A stretch of 64,000 nucleotides of DNA from Cellulosimicrobium cellulans. GTDB lineage: Bacteria; Actinomycetota; Actinomycetes; Actinomycetales; Cellulomonadaceae. This document shows positions 1 to 8,429 of the stretch, piece after piece; the first letter of the stretch is position 1, and every line of letters begins with the position of its first letter. Where the stretch lies: assembly GCF_007679345.1 (NCBI RefSeq), contig NZ_VEGH01000003.1, forward strand, positions 62,001-126,000. The letters are read 5' to 3'. Made by a program: the position numbers and the translations under genes. Under the pieces are notes generated by a model. That model saw only the letters and a list, made by a program, of their open reading frames with translations, made no database searches and was not told where the DNA came from.

Positions 1-254
1 CCACGAGGCGCGGCCGCCCGGCTGACCGCCGCGGGCATCGGGGCCGCGGGCGCGCAACCACCCGCTCGGGAGGCGGGTTCACCCGGACGGACCTAGCGTC
101 GTGGCAGGCGACGGGTCTGGTCCCGTCGTCCTCGTGCCGGTGCAGCAGGGCGCCGGCGCCACGCCCGGTCCGGCGTGGCGCCCGACCGGCGCCCCTCCGC
201 GACCGCGGCTCCGCAGACGACACTGCCCCGGGGTCCCGGGGCGCGGAGGTCGCG
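1..254. other. Non-coding region upstream of the Mn-catalase operon
   Basis: No gene is supported here. A small hairpin (ACCCGC at 60-65, GCGGGT at 73-78) may end a gene lying to the left. A -10-like TAGCGT sits at 94-99 and is a candidate promoter for the operon starting at 255, which would give a leader of roughly 150 nt. No convincing -35 was found, although GGGTTC at 75-80 could belong to an alternative sigma factor promoter. Confidence 0.4.
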
Positions 255-1136
255 ATGTTCTTCCACCGTCAAGAGCTGCAGTTCAAGTCCACGCCCGACA
301 AGCCGGACGCCGTGTACGCCCGCAAGCTCCAGGAGGTCCTGGGCGGGCAGTACGGCGAGATCACGGTCGCGATGCAGTACGGGTTCCAGTCCTGGAACAC
401 GCACCTGCCCGGGAAGTACCGCGACCTGCTGTACGGCATCGGTGCCGAGGAGTTCGGCCACGTCGAGATGCTGGCGACGATGATCGCGCAGCTGCTCGAG
501 AAGGCCCCCATCGGGATCACCGAGGAGGCCGTGCAGAAGGACCCGACCATCGCCGCGATCATCGGCGGCACGGACGTCCAGCACGCCATCGTCGCCGGCG
601 CGGGCGCCCGCCCGGTCGACAGCAACGGCAACCCGTGGAGCGCCGGCTACATCACCGCGAGCGGCAACCTGCTGGCCGACTTCCAGGCGAACGCGAACGC
701 CGAGATGCAGGGCCGCGTCCAGGTGGCCCGGCTCTACCACATGACCGACGACAGCGGCGTCCGGGACCTGCTCGCGTTCCTGCTGGCGCGGGACACCATG
801 CACCAGAACCAGTGGATCGCCGCGGCGCGCGAGCTGCAGGAGGAGGGCTTCGAGGGCATCCCGACCCCGAGCAACTTCCCGATCGACCAGGAGCACCGCG
901 AGGTGTCCTACCAGTACATCAACTTCTCGGACGGGGCCGACGCCGACAAGGGCTCGTGGGCCTCGGGCCCGACCCCGGACGGCCTGGGCGAGTTCACCTA
1001 CGTCGCCGAGCCGCCCGCCGGCGTGCCGATGCCGCCGCCCACGCAGCCCGACCCGCGGCTGTACGGCACCACGGCCAAGCCCAACCCGGTGGAGAAGGCC
1101 ACCGGGAAGCTCAAGGACACCTTCAAGAGCGAGTGA
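255..1136 (+). CDS. Manganese (non-haem) catalase
   Basis: This 293-residue protein is a dimanganese catalase that converts hydrogen peroxide to water and oxygen in the cytoplasm. The di-Mn ligands characterised in the Lactobacillus enzyme are in place: E35, E66, H69, E150 and H183, in the helices YGEITVAMQY, GAEEFGHVEM, NAEMQGR and RDTMHQNQW. Full family length with the usual C-terminal extension. The ATG at 255 follows a good ribosome binding site, GGAGG at 245-249. The next gene starts 10 nt downstream, so it is the first gene of a four-gene unit with membrane and stress-type proteins. The family call is secure. Use in stationary phase or desiccation is inferred from the neighbours. Confidence 0.95.
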   Translation: MFFHRQELQFKSTPDKPDAVYARKLQEVLGGQYGEITVAMQYGFQSWNTHLPGKYRDLLYGIGAEEFGHVEMLATMIAQLLEKAPIGITEEAVQKDPTIAAIIGGTDVQHAIVAGAGARPVDSNGNPWSAGYITASGNLLADFQANANAEMQGRVQVARLYHMTDDSGVRDLLAFLLARDTMHQNQWIAAARELQEEGFEGIPTPSNFPIDQEHREVSYQYINFSDGADADKGSWASGPTPDGLGEFTYVAEPPAGVPMPPPTQPDPRLYGTTAKPNPVEKATGKLKDTFKSE

Positions 1137-1146
1137 GGAGGACGCG

Positions 1147-2034
1147 ATGAGCACCGAGGACAGCGGCGCAGCCGCAGCGGTGGGGACGGCGAAGGAGCAG
1201 GCGTCCGGACTGGCGCACGCGGCCGCGGACAGCGGCCAGGGGGTGCTGCACGAGGCCAAGGGCCAGGCGGCGGACGTCGTCCACGAGGCGACGAGCCAGG
1301 CGCGGGACCTGCTGGGCGAGGCGCGCGCCGGCCTGACCAGCCAGGCGTCGGACCAGCAGGCGCGGGCCGCCTCCAGCCTCCGGTCGCTCGGTGACGAGCT
1401 CGGCCGGATGGCGGACGGCTCGGAGCAGGGCGGTCTCGCGGCCGACCTCGTCCGGCAGGTCGCCGGGCGCACCGGGTCGGTGGCGAGCTGGCTCGAGAAC
1501 CGCGAGCCGGGTGACGTGCTGGGCGAGGTCACCGACTTCGCGCGGCGCCGGCCCGGGGTGTTCCTGGCCCTCGCGGCCGGCGCCGGCGTGCTCGCCGGGC
1601 GGCTGACGCGCGGGCTGAAGGACGCCCCGCCGTCGACCGGCTCGACGGGACCGACCCGCACGACGGGGTCGACCGGTTCGTCCCTGCCCGGCGCGACCAC
1701 CGGCCTGTCCACCCCGACCGCGGGCTCCGCGGGCGGGTCGCCGGCGGCCACCACGCAGGACCTGTCCCCGGCGCTCGCCGCCACGGGCGGCCCGGGCGTG
1801 GTCGCGGGCGGCACGGCGGAGGTGACCGACGTCGACGCCGAGTTCGGCGGCGGGCAGCACCGCGAGCCGGGCCCGGTCGACGACGGTGGTCCGGGCTCCG
1901 AGGAGCAGGCCTGGGCGGCGGCGGGCGGCGAGGCCCCGGTCACCCCGACGCCGGGCCACCTCCCGACGGCCGACGACCAGGGCACGGCGGGCGGCGACCC
2001 GCTGGCCGGCCTCCGACGCGAGGACCAGCCGTGA
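1147..2034 (+). CDS. Ala/Gly-rich amphipathic-helix protein with one membrane segment (function unknown)
   Basis: A 295-residue protein of unknown function. Residues 1-130 are Ala, Gln, Asp and Glu rich with repeated KGQAADVVHEATSQAR-like stretches, which suggests amphipathic helices like those of LEA or apolipoprotein-type proteins. A hydrophobic Ala/Gly segment near residues 137-157 could span or insert into the membrane. The rest is Gly/Thr/Pro-rich and probably disordered. It lies 10 nt after the Mn catalase gene (RBS GAGGAGG) and its stop overlaps the GTG of the next gene by 4 nt (GTGA). Similar proteins often sit before holin-III/DUF3618 genes in actinobacteria, which suggests an envelope stress role, but no reaction can be assigned. 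Confidence 0.8.
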   Translation: MSTEDSGAAAAVGTAKEQASGLAHAAADSGQGVLHEAKGQAADVVHEATSQARDLLGEARAGLTSQASDQQARAASSLRSLGDELGRMADGSEQGGLAADLVRQVAGRTGSVASWLENREPGDVLGEVTDFARRRPGVFLALAAGAGVLAGRLTRGLKDAPPSTGSTGPTRTTGSTGSSLPGATTGLSTPTAGSAGGSPAATTQDLSPALAATGGPGVVAGGTAEVTDVDAEFGGGQHREPGPVDDGGPGSEEQAWAAAGGEAPVTPTPGHLPTADDQGTAGGDPLAGLRREDQP

Positions 2035-2567
2035 CCGGGCCGGGGGACCCGACCGTCGCCGCGGCCCCCGGCGCGGGTCCCGGAGGAGCGGGCACGGGCG
2101 GCACGGCGGGCGGCGTCCCTCCCCTGGGCGACGCCCCCGGCACGGCGCCGGCGGGGACGGCACCGTCCGGGGCGGGCGAGGACCGCCCGTCGCTCGGCGA
2201 CCTGATCGGCAACGTCACGCAGGACCTCTCGGCGCTGGTGCGCCAGGAGGTCGAGCTGGCGAAGGCCGAGCTGACGCAGTCCGCCAAGCGGGCCGGCCGG
2301 GGGAGCGGCATGCTCGCCGGCGCCGGCGTCGCCGGGCACTTCGTCCTGCTGTTCCTGTCCGTCGCCCTGTGGTGGGCGCTGTCCCACCCGCTGGGTCACT
2401 CGTGGTCGGCGCTGGTCGTCGCGGTGATCTGGGGCGTGATCGCGGCGGTGCTCGCGCTGCGCGGGCGCGCCGAGCTGCAGCGGGTCAAGGGAGCGCCGCG
2501 CACGGCGGAGACGGTCAAGAAGATCCCGAACGCCCTCAAGGGTGACGAGGAGGCGAACCATGAGTGA
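2031..2567 (+). CDS. Holin-superfamily-III-like small membrane protein
   Basis: A 178-residue inner-membrane protein of the family annotated in actinobacteria as 'phage holin family' or 'actinobacteriophage holin superfamily III'. After a disordered Gly/Pro-rich N-terminus there is a conserved cytoplasmic helix, SLGDLIGNVTQDLSALVRQE followed by VELAKAEL, near residues 55-80. Two transmembrane helices follow at about 98-118 and 125-145. Despite the name there is no lysis gene or phage gene nearby, and the setting is chromosomal housekeeping. GTG start, 4-nt overlap with the upstream gene and 8-nt overlap with the downstream one, so all three are translationally coupled. Confidence 0.85.
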   Translation: MTGPGDPTVAAAPGAGPGGAGTGGTAGGVPPLGDAPGTAPAGTAPSGAGEDRPSLGDLIGNVTQDLSALVRQEVELAKAELTQSAKRAGRGSGMLAGAGVAGHFVLLFLSVALWWALSHPLGHSWSALVVAVIWGVIAAVLALRGRAELQRVKGAPRTAETVKKIPNALKGDEEANHE

Positions 2568-3201
2568 GAACCCGGACGAGATCCGCGCCCGGATCGAGGC
2601 CACCCGCGCGGACCTGAGCGCGAACGTGGACGCGGTGGGCGACGCGCTGGACCCGCGCCAGGTGGCGCACCGCCAGGCCGAGAGGGTCCGCAGCAAGGTC
2701 GGCTCGGTCCGCGACCGCGTCATGGGCACGGTGCACGACGCCCGCGACACGGTGAGCGGGGCGGCGGGCAGCGCGTCGGGCTCGGCGCACTCCGCGGCCG
2801 GCTCGGCGTCGTCCGCGGCGCACAGCCTCGCCGAGGGGGTGCAGGGCGCGCCGTCGACGGTCGCCCGCAAGGCGGAGGGCAACCCGCTGGCGGCGGGCCT
2901 GATCGCCTTCGGCGTGGGCTGGCTGGCGGCGTCGCTGCTGCCCTCCTCGCAGAAGGAGCAGCAGGCGGCCCAGGCGGTCAAGGACCAGGCGCAGCAGCTC
3001 GCCCCGCAGGTCAAGGAGGCCGCGGGCCAGGTCGTCGACGAGCTGCGCGAGCCGGCGCAGCAGGCCGTGGACCAGGTCAAGGAGCGCGCCACCGAGGCGG
3101 TCGGCACCGTCAAGGAGCAGGGCACCCAGGCCGCGAGCGACCTGAAGGACCAGGCGCAGGAGTCGGCCCAGGAGGTGCGGCAGGCCCCGCAGCAGGGCTG
3201 A
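2560..3201 (+). CDS. DUF3618-domain membrane-associated protein
   Basis: A 213-residue protein starting with the DUF3618 signature (NPDEIRARIEATRADLSANV, then DAVGDALDPR). This is followed by an Ala/Ser-rich low-complexity stretch, one membrane helix (NPLAAGLIAFGVGWLAASLL, about residues 108-127) and a long C-terminal amphipathic helix of repeated KDQAQQ/VKEAAGQ units. ATG at 2560 was chosen over an in-frame GTG at 2542 because GAGGAGG at 2547-2553 is correctly spaced and the family motif starts there. DUF3618 proteins commonly pair with the holin-III-like protein. The likely role is envelope organisation or stress tolerance; the function is unknown. A strong hairpin follows the stop. Confidence 0.85.
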   Translation: MSENPDEIRARIEATRADLSANVDAVGDALDPRQVAHRQAERVRSKVGSVRDRVMGTVHDARDTVSGAAGSASGSAHSAAGSASSAAHSLAEGVQGAPSTVARKAEGNPLAAGLIAFGVGWLAASLLPSSQKEQQAAQAVKDQAQQLAPQVKEAAGQVVDELREPAQQAVDQVKERATEAVGTVKEQGTQAASDLKDQAQESAQEVRQAPQQG

Positions 3202-3211
3202 CCCGCACCGA

Positions 3212-3252
3212 CGACGCCGCCCCGGGGGCAGCACGCTCCCGGGGCGGCGTCG
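3212..3252 (+). terminator. Factor-independent-type hairpin after the catalase operon
   Basis: A perfect 15-bp inverted repeat, CGACGCCGCCCCGGG at 3212-3226 and its complement at 3238-3252, with an 11-nt loop. It lies 10 nt after the DUF3618 stop. No T-run follows, as is usual in high-GC actinobacteria. Confidence 0.75.
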
Positions 3253-3316
3253 CGCGCGCCGCCCGCCACCGCCGCGACGGGCGGGTAGAGTCCCGCCGTC
3301 GTCCGAGGGGGGCACC

Positions 3317-4288
3317 GTGCAGCGCAGCATCGTGGAGGAGCTCGGCGACCGGCTCGCGGCGCCCGAGGAGTTCGGCAGCCGGGCCCTGGTCGCCTGCGAC
3401 GCGGTCGTGCGCATCTTCCGGTCCGGCGGGGTGGAGGTGCAGGCCCTGCAGGGGCTCGACCTGCTGGTGCACGCCGGGGAGATGGTCGCCGTCGTCGGCG
3501 CCTCGGGGTCCGGCAAGTCGACCCTGCTGCGCATCCTGTCGGCGGCGGACACGCCGAGCGCCGGGCGGGTCCGCGTCGGCCGCTGGGACCTCGGCGCGCT
3601 GAGCGCCCGGGACCGGGTGACCTACCGCCGCACCGTGGTGGGCACCGTCCGGCAGCAGACCGCCCGGAACCTCGTGCCCTATCTCACCGCGCGGCAGAAC
3701 GTCGCGCTGCCCCTCACCCTCGCGGGCGCGCCGCGTCGGCAGCGGACCGCGCGGGCGGGCGAGCTGCTCGACCTGGTCGGCCTCGCGGACGCGGGCGGCC
3801 GCCGCCCCGCCGAGCTGTCCGGCGGGGAGCAGCAGCGCGTGGCGATCGCCGTGGCGCTGGCCAACGGCCCCCGGCTGCTCCTGGCGGACGAGCCGACCGG
3901 CGAGCTGGACACGGTCACCGGGCAGCAGGTCTTCGACGCGCTGCGCGCCGCGCAGCGGGACGCCGGCACCACGGTGGTCGTCGTGACGCACGACCCGACG
4001 GTCAGCGGTCAGGTGGAGCGCACGGTCGCCATCCGGGACGGGCGGACCAGCAGCGAGGTGCTGCGCCGGTCCCACGTGGGCGACGACGGCGCCGCCGCGG
4101 TGGTGGCCGAGGAGTACGCCGTCATGGACCGCGCGGGCCGGGTGCAGGTGCCGCGGGAGTACCGCGAGGCGCTCGACCTGACCCGGCGGGTGCGGCTCGC
4201 GCTGGAGGCGGACCACGTCGCGGTGCGGCCCGACGACTCCGGGACGGGCGCCGGCGGGCCCGGCCGCCGCCGGCACGGTGCCGCGTGA
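3317..4288 (+). CDS. ABC transporter ATPase (LolD/MacB type)
   Basis: A 323-residue nucleotide-binding subunit. Visible motifs are Walker A GASGSGKST (about residue 62), a Q-loop region with VRQQT, signature LSGGEQQRVAIA, Walker B LLLADEPTGELD and the H-loop VVVTHD. The ETGELD-type D-loop and the pairing with FtsX-like permeases place it in the lipoprotein/peptide efflux (3.A.1.122/125-like) group. About 70 extra C-terminal residues (VAEEYAVMDRAGRVQVPREY) resemble an added regulatory or wing domain. GTG at 3317 follows GAGGGGGG. Its last codon overlaps the next ATPase by 4 nt. Substrate unknown. Confidence 0.9.
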   Translation: MQRSIVEELGDRLAAPEEFGSRALVACDAVVRIFRSGGVEVQALQGLDLLVHAGEMVAVVGASGSGKSTLLRILSAADTPSAGRVRVGRWDLGALSARDRVTYRRTVVGTVRQQTARNLVPYLTARQNVALPLTLAGAPRRQRTARAGELLDLVGLADAGGRRPAELSGGEQQRVAIAVALANGPRLLLADEPTGELDTVTGQQVFDALRAAQRDAGTTVVVVTHDPTVSGQVERTVAIRDGRTSSEVLRRSHVGDDGAAAVVAEEYAVMDRAGRVQVPREYREALDLTRRVRLALEADHVAVRPDDSGTGAGGPGRRRHGAA

Positions 4289-5037
4289 CCGGGGACGCGC
4301 GCGCCGCGGAGACGGCCGGGGCCGCCCCGGCGGGGACGACGCCGGGCGGGGGGAGCGCGCCCGGTCCGATGGTCCGGGTCCGCGGCGTGCACCGCACCTA
4401 CGGGTCCGGCCGGTCCGCCGTGCACGCGCTGCGCGGCGTCGACCTGGACGTGGCACCCGGCGAGCTCGTCGCGCTGGTGGGCCGGTCCGGGTCGGGCAAG
4501 ACCACCCTGCTCAACGTCGTCGGCGGCCTGGACCGTCCGGACGCCGGGTCGGTGCACGTCGACGGGACCGACGTCGCGGCCCTGGACCCGGCCGGCCAGG
4601 TCCGGCTGCGCCGGGACGTCGTCGCGTTCGTGTTCCAGACGTTCGGGCTGGTGCCGGTGCTGAGCGCGGCGGAGAACGTCGCCGTGCCCCTGCGGCTGCG
4701 GGCGCTGCCGGTCGCCGACCGCGAGCGCCGGGTGGCCCTGCTGCTGCGGCTCGTGGGCCTGGACGGGCACGCGGGCCTGCGCCCCGACGAGCTGTCCGGC
4801 GGCCAGCAGCAGCGGGTCGCGATCGCCCGCGCGCTCGCCGGGTCGCCGCGGCTGCTGATCGCCGACGAGCCCACGGGCCAGCTCGACACCGAGACCGGCC
4901 TCGCGGTGATGGCGCTGATCCGTGCGGTCGTCGAGGCGGAGGGCATGGCCGCGGTGGTCTCCACCCACGACCCGGTGATGATCGGGTTGGCGGACCGGGC
5001 GGTGCGTCTGGTCGACGGGCGCGTGCTGCCGGCATGA
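4285..5037 (+). CDS. ABC transporter ATPase (LolD/MacB type), second copy
   Basis: A 250-residue ATPase with Walker A GRSGSGKTT (about residue 66), Q-loop FVFQTFGLVPVLSAAENV, signature LSGGQQQRVAIARAL, Walker B LLIADEPTGQLD and H-loop STHD. It is a compact canonical member of the LolD family and lacks the C-terminal extension of the preceding ATPase. It overlaps that gene by 4 nt (GTGA) and the following permease by 4 nt (ATGA at 5034-5037). The two ATPases may form a heterodimer or each serve one of the two downstream permeases. Confidence 0.92.
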   Translation: MTGDARAAETAGAAPAGTTPGGGSAPGPMVRVRGVHRTYGSGRSAVHALRGVDLDVAPGELVALVGRSGSGKTTLLNVVGGLDRPDAGSVHVDGTDVAALDPAGQVRLRRDVVAFVFQTFGLVPVLSAAENVAVPLRLRALPVADRERRVALLLRLVGLDGHAGLRPDELSGGQQQRVAIARALAGSPRLLIADEPTGQLDTETGLAVMALIRAVVEAEGMAAVVSTHDPVMIGLADRAVRLVDGRVLPA

Positions 5038-8000
5038 GCGCCGCCTGGGCCCGGGAGGCGCCCGCGCTGGCGCGGCACCGCGCCCGGGCGCAGGCGCCGT
5101 TGCTGGCCGCCGTGACCGCCACCGCCCTCGTCGCGCTGACGGTGCTGGCGACGTGCGGTCTGCTGCTCACCTCCGGCCGGCGGGACGCGCTCGATGCCGC
5201 GCTGGCCGCGGCCGGGGTGAGCGGGACGCAGGTGGTGGCCCGGGTGGTCCCGCCCGCGGGGGCCGGCGCGGCGGACGCCGACGCGCTGGTGCCCGAGGTG
5301 GCGGCGGTGGCCGCGGCCGCCCTCGCCCCGCTGCCGGGCGCCGCGGTGACCTGGACGGAGTCGCCGCTGCTCGCGCTGCCCGCGGACCGCGCGGGCAGCG
5401 GGTCCGGCTCCGGTTCCCCGGACGACGCCGGGTCCCCGGACGACGCCGGGTCCCCGGACGACGCCGGGGGCGCGGGCTACGTCTACCTCTCCGACGCGGA
5501 GGACCTGCCCGGGGTCGCGCGCCTCGTGGCGGGGTCGTGGCCCGGGGACCGGGCGGGGGACGACGGGGCCGCCGTGGCCGACGCGGGGCCGGGTGCCGCG
5601 GGGGCGCCGGGGGCGGTCGACGTCGCCGTGCCGGCCGTCACCGCCGCGGCGCTGGGCCTCGCGCCGGGCGACACGCTCGTCCTGGCCCCGTCGCCCGACG
5701 CACCGGCCGCCCCGGCGAGCACCGTCGTGCGGGTGGTCGGCCTCTTCCAGCCTCTGCACCGGGGCGACCCCGGCACCCCGGTGTGGCGGCGGGACCTCCT
5801 CGGCGGCGCGGGCGTGGACCCGGACCACCCGCGCCCAGGGACCTCGGGCCGGCAGTCGTCGCCGGCGTACGGGCCGCTCGTGGTCGCCCCCGGCACGCTG
5901 CCTGCGGCCGGGACCGGCGTCGGTGCCGTCACGGTGACCCTCGTCCCCGAGCCGGCGGGGGCGCCGGTCGCGGCGCTGGAGCAGGCGGCGCGCGGCGCGG
6001 CGCGGCTCCGGCCCGCGCTCGTGGACGCGCTGGGCGGCCGCGTCGACCGCGCGGTCGTCCGGACGTCGTTGCCCGCGACCGTCGGCTCGGCCGCGACCCA
6101 GCACGCCGTGGCGGGGGCGGCGGTGCTGACGGCGGGTCTGGTCGGCGTCGCCCTGGCGGCCGCCGCGCTGCTGCTGGCGGGCCGGCTGCTGGCGACGCGA
6201 CGGTCGGCCGAGCGCGCGCTCCTGCTGGACCGGGGGGCGAGCCGGCGCCAGCTGCTCGGCCTCGCCGTCGCGGAGGCGGCCGCCGTCGTGGTCGTGGCCG
6301 GGGCGCTGGCCGTTCCGCTGGGCGTGGCGGGCTACCACGCGCTGACGGCGGTCCCGCTGGTCGCCGGCGCCGGGATCGTGGCCCCCCGCGGCGTGCCGGT
6401 GCCCCTCGTGGTGACGGTCGCGGCCGGGGCGGTCGCGCTGCTGGCGGCGCTGGTCGCGCCCGCCGCCGGGCCCCCGGGCGGTCGCCGGCGTGCGGCGCGG
6501 GCGTCCCGGTTGGCGCGGTCGGGCGGCGACGTGCTGCTCGTCGCGGTCGCGGTGCTCGCGGCGCTGCGGCTGCGCGCAGGCGGGCCGGGGGACGCGGTGC
6601 GGGTGCTGGCGCCGGTGCTCGCCCTGCTCGCGGCCTCCGTCGTCCTGCTGCGCGTCGTGCCGCTGCTGGCGCGCCCCGCGGAGCGGCTCGCCCGCCGGTC
6701 GCGGCGGTTCGTGCTGCCCCTGGCCGCGCTCGACGTGGCGCGCCGGCCCCGGGCCGCGGTCGCGCTGCTCCTCCTGGTGCTCGCGGCCGCCGGTGCGACG
6801 TCCGCCGCGGGCTGGGCCGCGACCTGGTCCCGGTCGCAGGTGGAGCAGGCGCAGGTGCTCGTGCCCGCCCCGGTGGTCGCGTCCGACGTCCCGGGCTCGC
6901 CCACGGAGCAGGGCGCGCTCGTGCGGTCCCTGGCGCACGGCACGGCGCTCCCGGCGACCGACCGGGTCACGGGCTTCGGCACCCTCGCCGTGACCGGGCC
7001 CGAGGACGCGGAGCCCCGGCTGATCGCGGTCGACACCGGGGCGGCGGCGTTCGCCGGCCGCCTTCCGGAGGGGGCCAGCTGGCCGGCGCTGACCGCGGGG
7101 CTGGAGCCGGACGACGACGACCTCGCGGCGGCCCTGCCGTTCCCCGCGGGCGGTGCCCTCGCGGTCCGGGTGTCGGGGACCTCCGGGAGCGCGTACCCGC
7201 TGTCGGTCACGCCGACGCTCGTCCTGGACGACGGCCACGGCGTCCGGGTGCGCGCGGCCGGGGAGCGGGTGCCGCTCGACGGGGCCGAGCACGCCGTGCC
7301 CCTCACCACCCCCGGCGCGTTCGCCGCCGCGGACGGCGGGGCGCGGGTGCTGGCGGTCGTGCTGCAGGTGCACGCGGACGCCGTGCTGGACGAGGGCGAG
7401 GGCGGGGTCGCCGACGTCGCCGTCGCGGTGCGGTGGGACGGCGCGGACGGCACGGACGGCGCCGACGGCGCTGCGGCCGGCGGGACCGGGTCCGACGGGT
7501 CCGGCGGCTGGTCCGCGCGGCCCACCACCGCCACGCTCGCGAACCAGTCGCTCGCGGACCCCGCGGTGACCGCCGGGCCGGGCGTCGTGCGCGGCACCGG
7601 CGAGGTGGACGTGTCGCGGGCGTCCTACCTGCCGACCGTGGTCGTGCTCACCGCGTTCCCGCCGGCGGAGGTGCTGCCCGTGCTCGTGACCGAGGACCTC
7701 GCGGCGGCCGCGGGCCTGGCACCGGGGGACCCGCTCCAGGTCGCGGTCGGCGGCACGCCGCTGCCCGCGACCGTCGCGGCGGTGGCGCCGTACCTCCCGG
7801 GCGCGGTGGACGGCCCGGCGGTGCTCGCGGACCTGCGTGCCCTGGACCGGGTGGCCGTCGGTCAGGCCGAGGCGACCCCGCTGGTGGACGCCTGGTGGCT
7901 GCCCGCGGACGCCGACGTCGCCGCGCTGCGGGACGCCGGCGCGGCGGTGACGACCCGGGCCGGCGCCGCCGACGAGCTCCGGGCGGGCCCGCTGCGCGTC

Positions 8001-8429
8001 GGGGTGCTCGCCGCGCTCGGGCTGCTGGTGGTGGCCGCCGTCGCGCTCGCGCTGGTCGGCTGCGCGCTGCACGCCGTCGAGACCGCGGAGGACCGCGGAC
8101 CGGAGGTGGCCCGGCTGCTCGCGGTGGGCGCGTCCCCGCGCTCGGTCGCCGCCGTCTCCGTCCTGCAGCACGTGGCGGTGGACGTCCTGGCGGTCGTCGG
8201 GGGCACCGCCGCCGGGGCCGCCGTCGCGCGGGCGCTCGCGCCGGCGCTGACGATCTCCGCGACCGGCGGCCGGCCGGTGCCGGAGGTGGCGCCCGTGTGG
8301 TCCTGGCCGGCCGCGGGCGGCATCGCGGCGGTGCTGCTCGTCGGGTCCGCCGCGGTGGTGCTCCCGGTCGTGACCGCGCTGGTGCGCCGCGCGTCCGCCG
8401 CGCACCTGCGCCTCGGGGACGCCGAGTGA
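5034..8429 (+). CDS. Large FtsX-like ABC permease
   Basis: A 1131-residue membrane protein encoded directly after the ATPases. One N-terminal transmembrane helix (LLAAVTATALVALTVLATCG) precedes a large extracytoplasmic region. FtsX-type four-helix bundles follow near residues 360-480 and at the C-terminus (LGLLVVAAVALALVGCALHA, RSVAAVSVLQHV, PAAGGIAAVLLVGSAAVVLP). Two FtsX domains in one chain are typical of the actinobacterial large permease type. The N-terminal part contains three tandem SPDDAG repeats. The in-frame extension further upstream was rejected because it would overlap the ATPase gene. Likely exports or extracts an envelope lipid, lipoprotein or peptide; substrate not visible. 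Confidence 0.85.
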   Translation: MSAAWAREAPALARHRARAQAPLLAAVTATALVALTVLATCGLLLTSGRRDALDAALAAAGVSGTQVVARVVPPAGAGAADADALVPEVAAVAAAALAPLPGAAVTWTESPLLALPADRAGSGSGSGSPDDAGSPDDAGSPDDAGGAGYVYLSDAEDLPGVARLVAGSWPGDRAGDDGAAVADAGPGAAGAPGAVDVAVPAVTAAALGLAPGDTLVLAPSPDAPAAPASTVVRVVGLFQPLHRGDPGTPVWRRDLLGGAGVDPDHPRPGTSGRQSSPAYGPLVVAPGTLPAAGTGVGAVTVTLVPEPAGAPVAALEQAARGAARLRPALVDALGGRVDRAVVRTSLPATVGSAATQHAVAGAAVLTAGLVGVALAAAALLLAGRLLATRRSAERALLLDRGASRRQLLGLAVAEAAAVVVVAGALAVPLGVAGYHALTAVPLVAGAGIVAPRGVPVPLVVTVAAGAVALLAALVAPAAGPPGGRRRAARASRLARSGGDVLLVAVAVLAALRLRAGGPGDAVRVLAPVLALLAASVVLLRVVPLLARPAERLARRSRRFVLPLAALDVARRPRAAVALLLLVLAAAGATSAAGWAATWSRSQVEQAQVLVPAPVVASDVPGSPTEQGALVRSLAHGTALPATDRVTGFGTLAVTGPEDAEPRLIAVDTGAAAFAGRLPEGASWPALTAGLEPDDDDLAAALPFPAGGALAVRVSGTSGSAYPLSVTPTLVLDDGHGVRVRAAGERVPLDGAEHAVPLTTPGAFAAADGGARVLAVVLQVHADAVLDEGEGGVADVAVAVRWDGADGTDGADGAAAGGTGSDGSGGWSARPTTATLANQSLADPAVTAGPGVVRGTGEVDVSRASYLPTVVVLTAFPPAEVLPVLVTEDLAAAAGLAPGDPLQVAVGGTPLPATVAAVAPYLPGAVDGPAVLADLRALDRVAVGQAEATPLVDAWWLPADADVAALRDAGAAVTTRAGAADELRAGPLRVGVLAALGLLVVAAVALALVGCALHAVETAEDRGPEVARLLAVGASPRSVAAVSVLQHVAVDVLAVVGGTAAGAAVARALAPALTISATGGRPVPEVAPVWSWPAAGGIAAVLLVGSAAVVLPVVTALVRRASAAHLRLGDAE
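5415..5468 (+). repeat. Three tandem 18-nt repeats inside the permease gene
   Basis: The unit TCCCCGGACGACGCCGGG occurs three times back to back at 5415, 5433 and 5451 with no mismatch. It encodes three SPDDAG hexapeptides in the extracytoplasmic part of the FtsX-like permease. The unit length is a multiple of three, so copy-number change would alter linker length without a frameshift. Confidence 0.9.

Noticed and set aside
2031..2567. Phage remnant suggested by the 'holin' family name
   Set aside because: No integrase, capsid, lysin or attachment sites nearby. The family is a common actinobacterial chromosomal membrane protein paired with DUF3618.
93..3269. Very long open frame on the minus strand opposite the catalase operon
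   Set aside because: Arg/Pro/Ala-rich translation with no family motif, mirroring high-GC3 codons of the real plus-strand genes. Many similar frames exist throughout the window and all were left out.
5415..5468. Possible CRISPR-like repeat
   Set aside because: The units are contiguous without spacers and lie within a coding sequence.
5153..8425. Upstream in-frame extension of the second permease, which would give a 1998-residue protein
   Set aside because: It would run across the first permease in another frame and gives Arg/Gly-rich nonsense until GTG 8426, where a transmembrane N-terminus begins.
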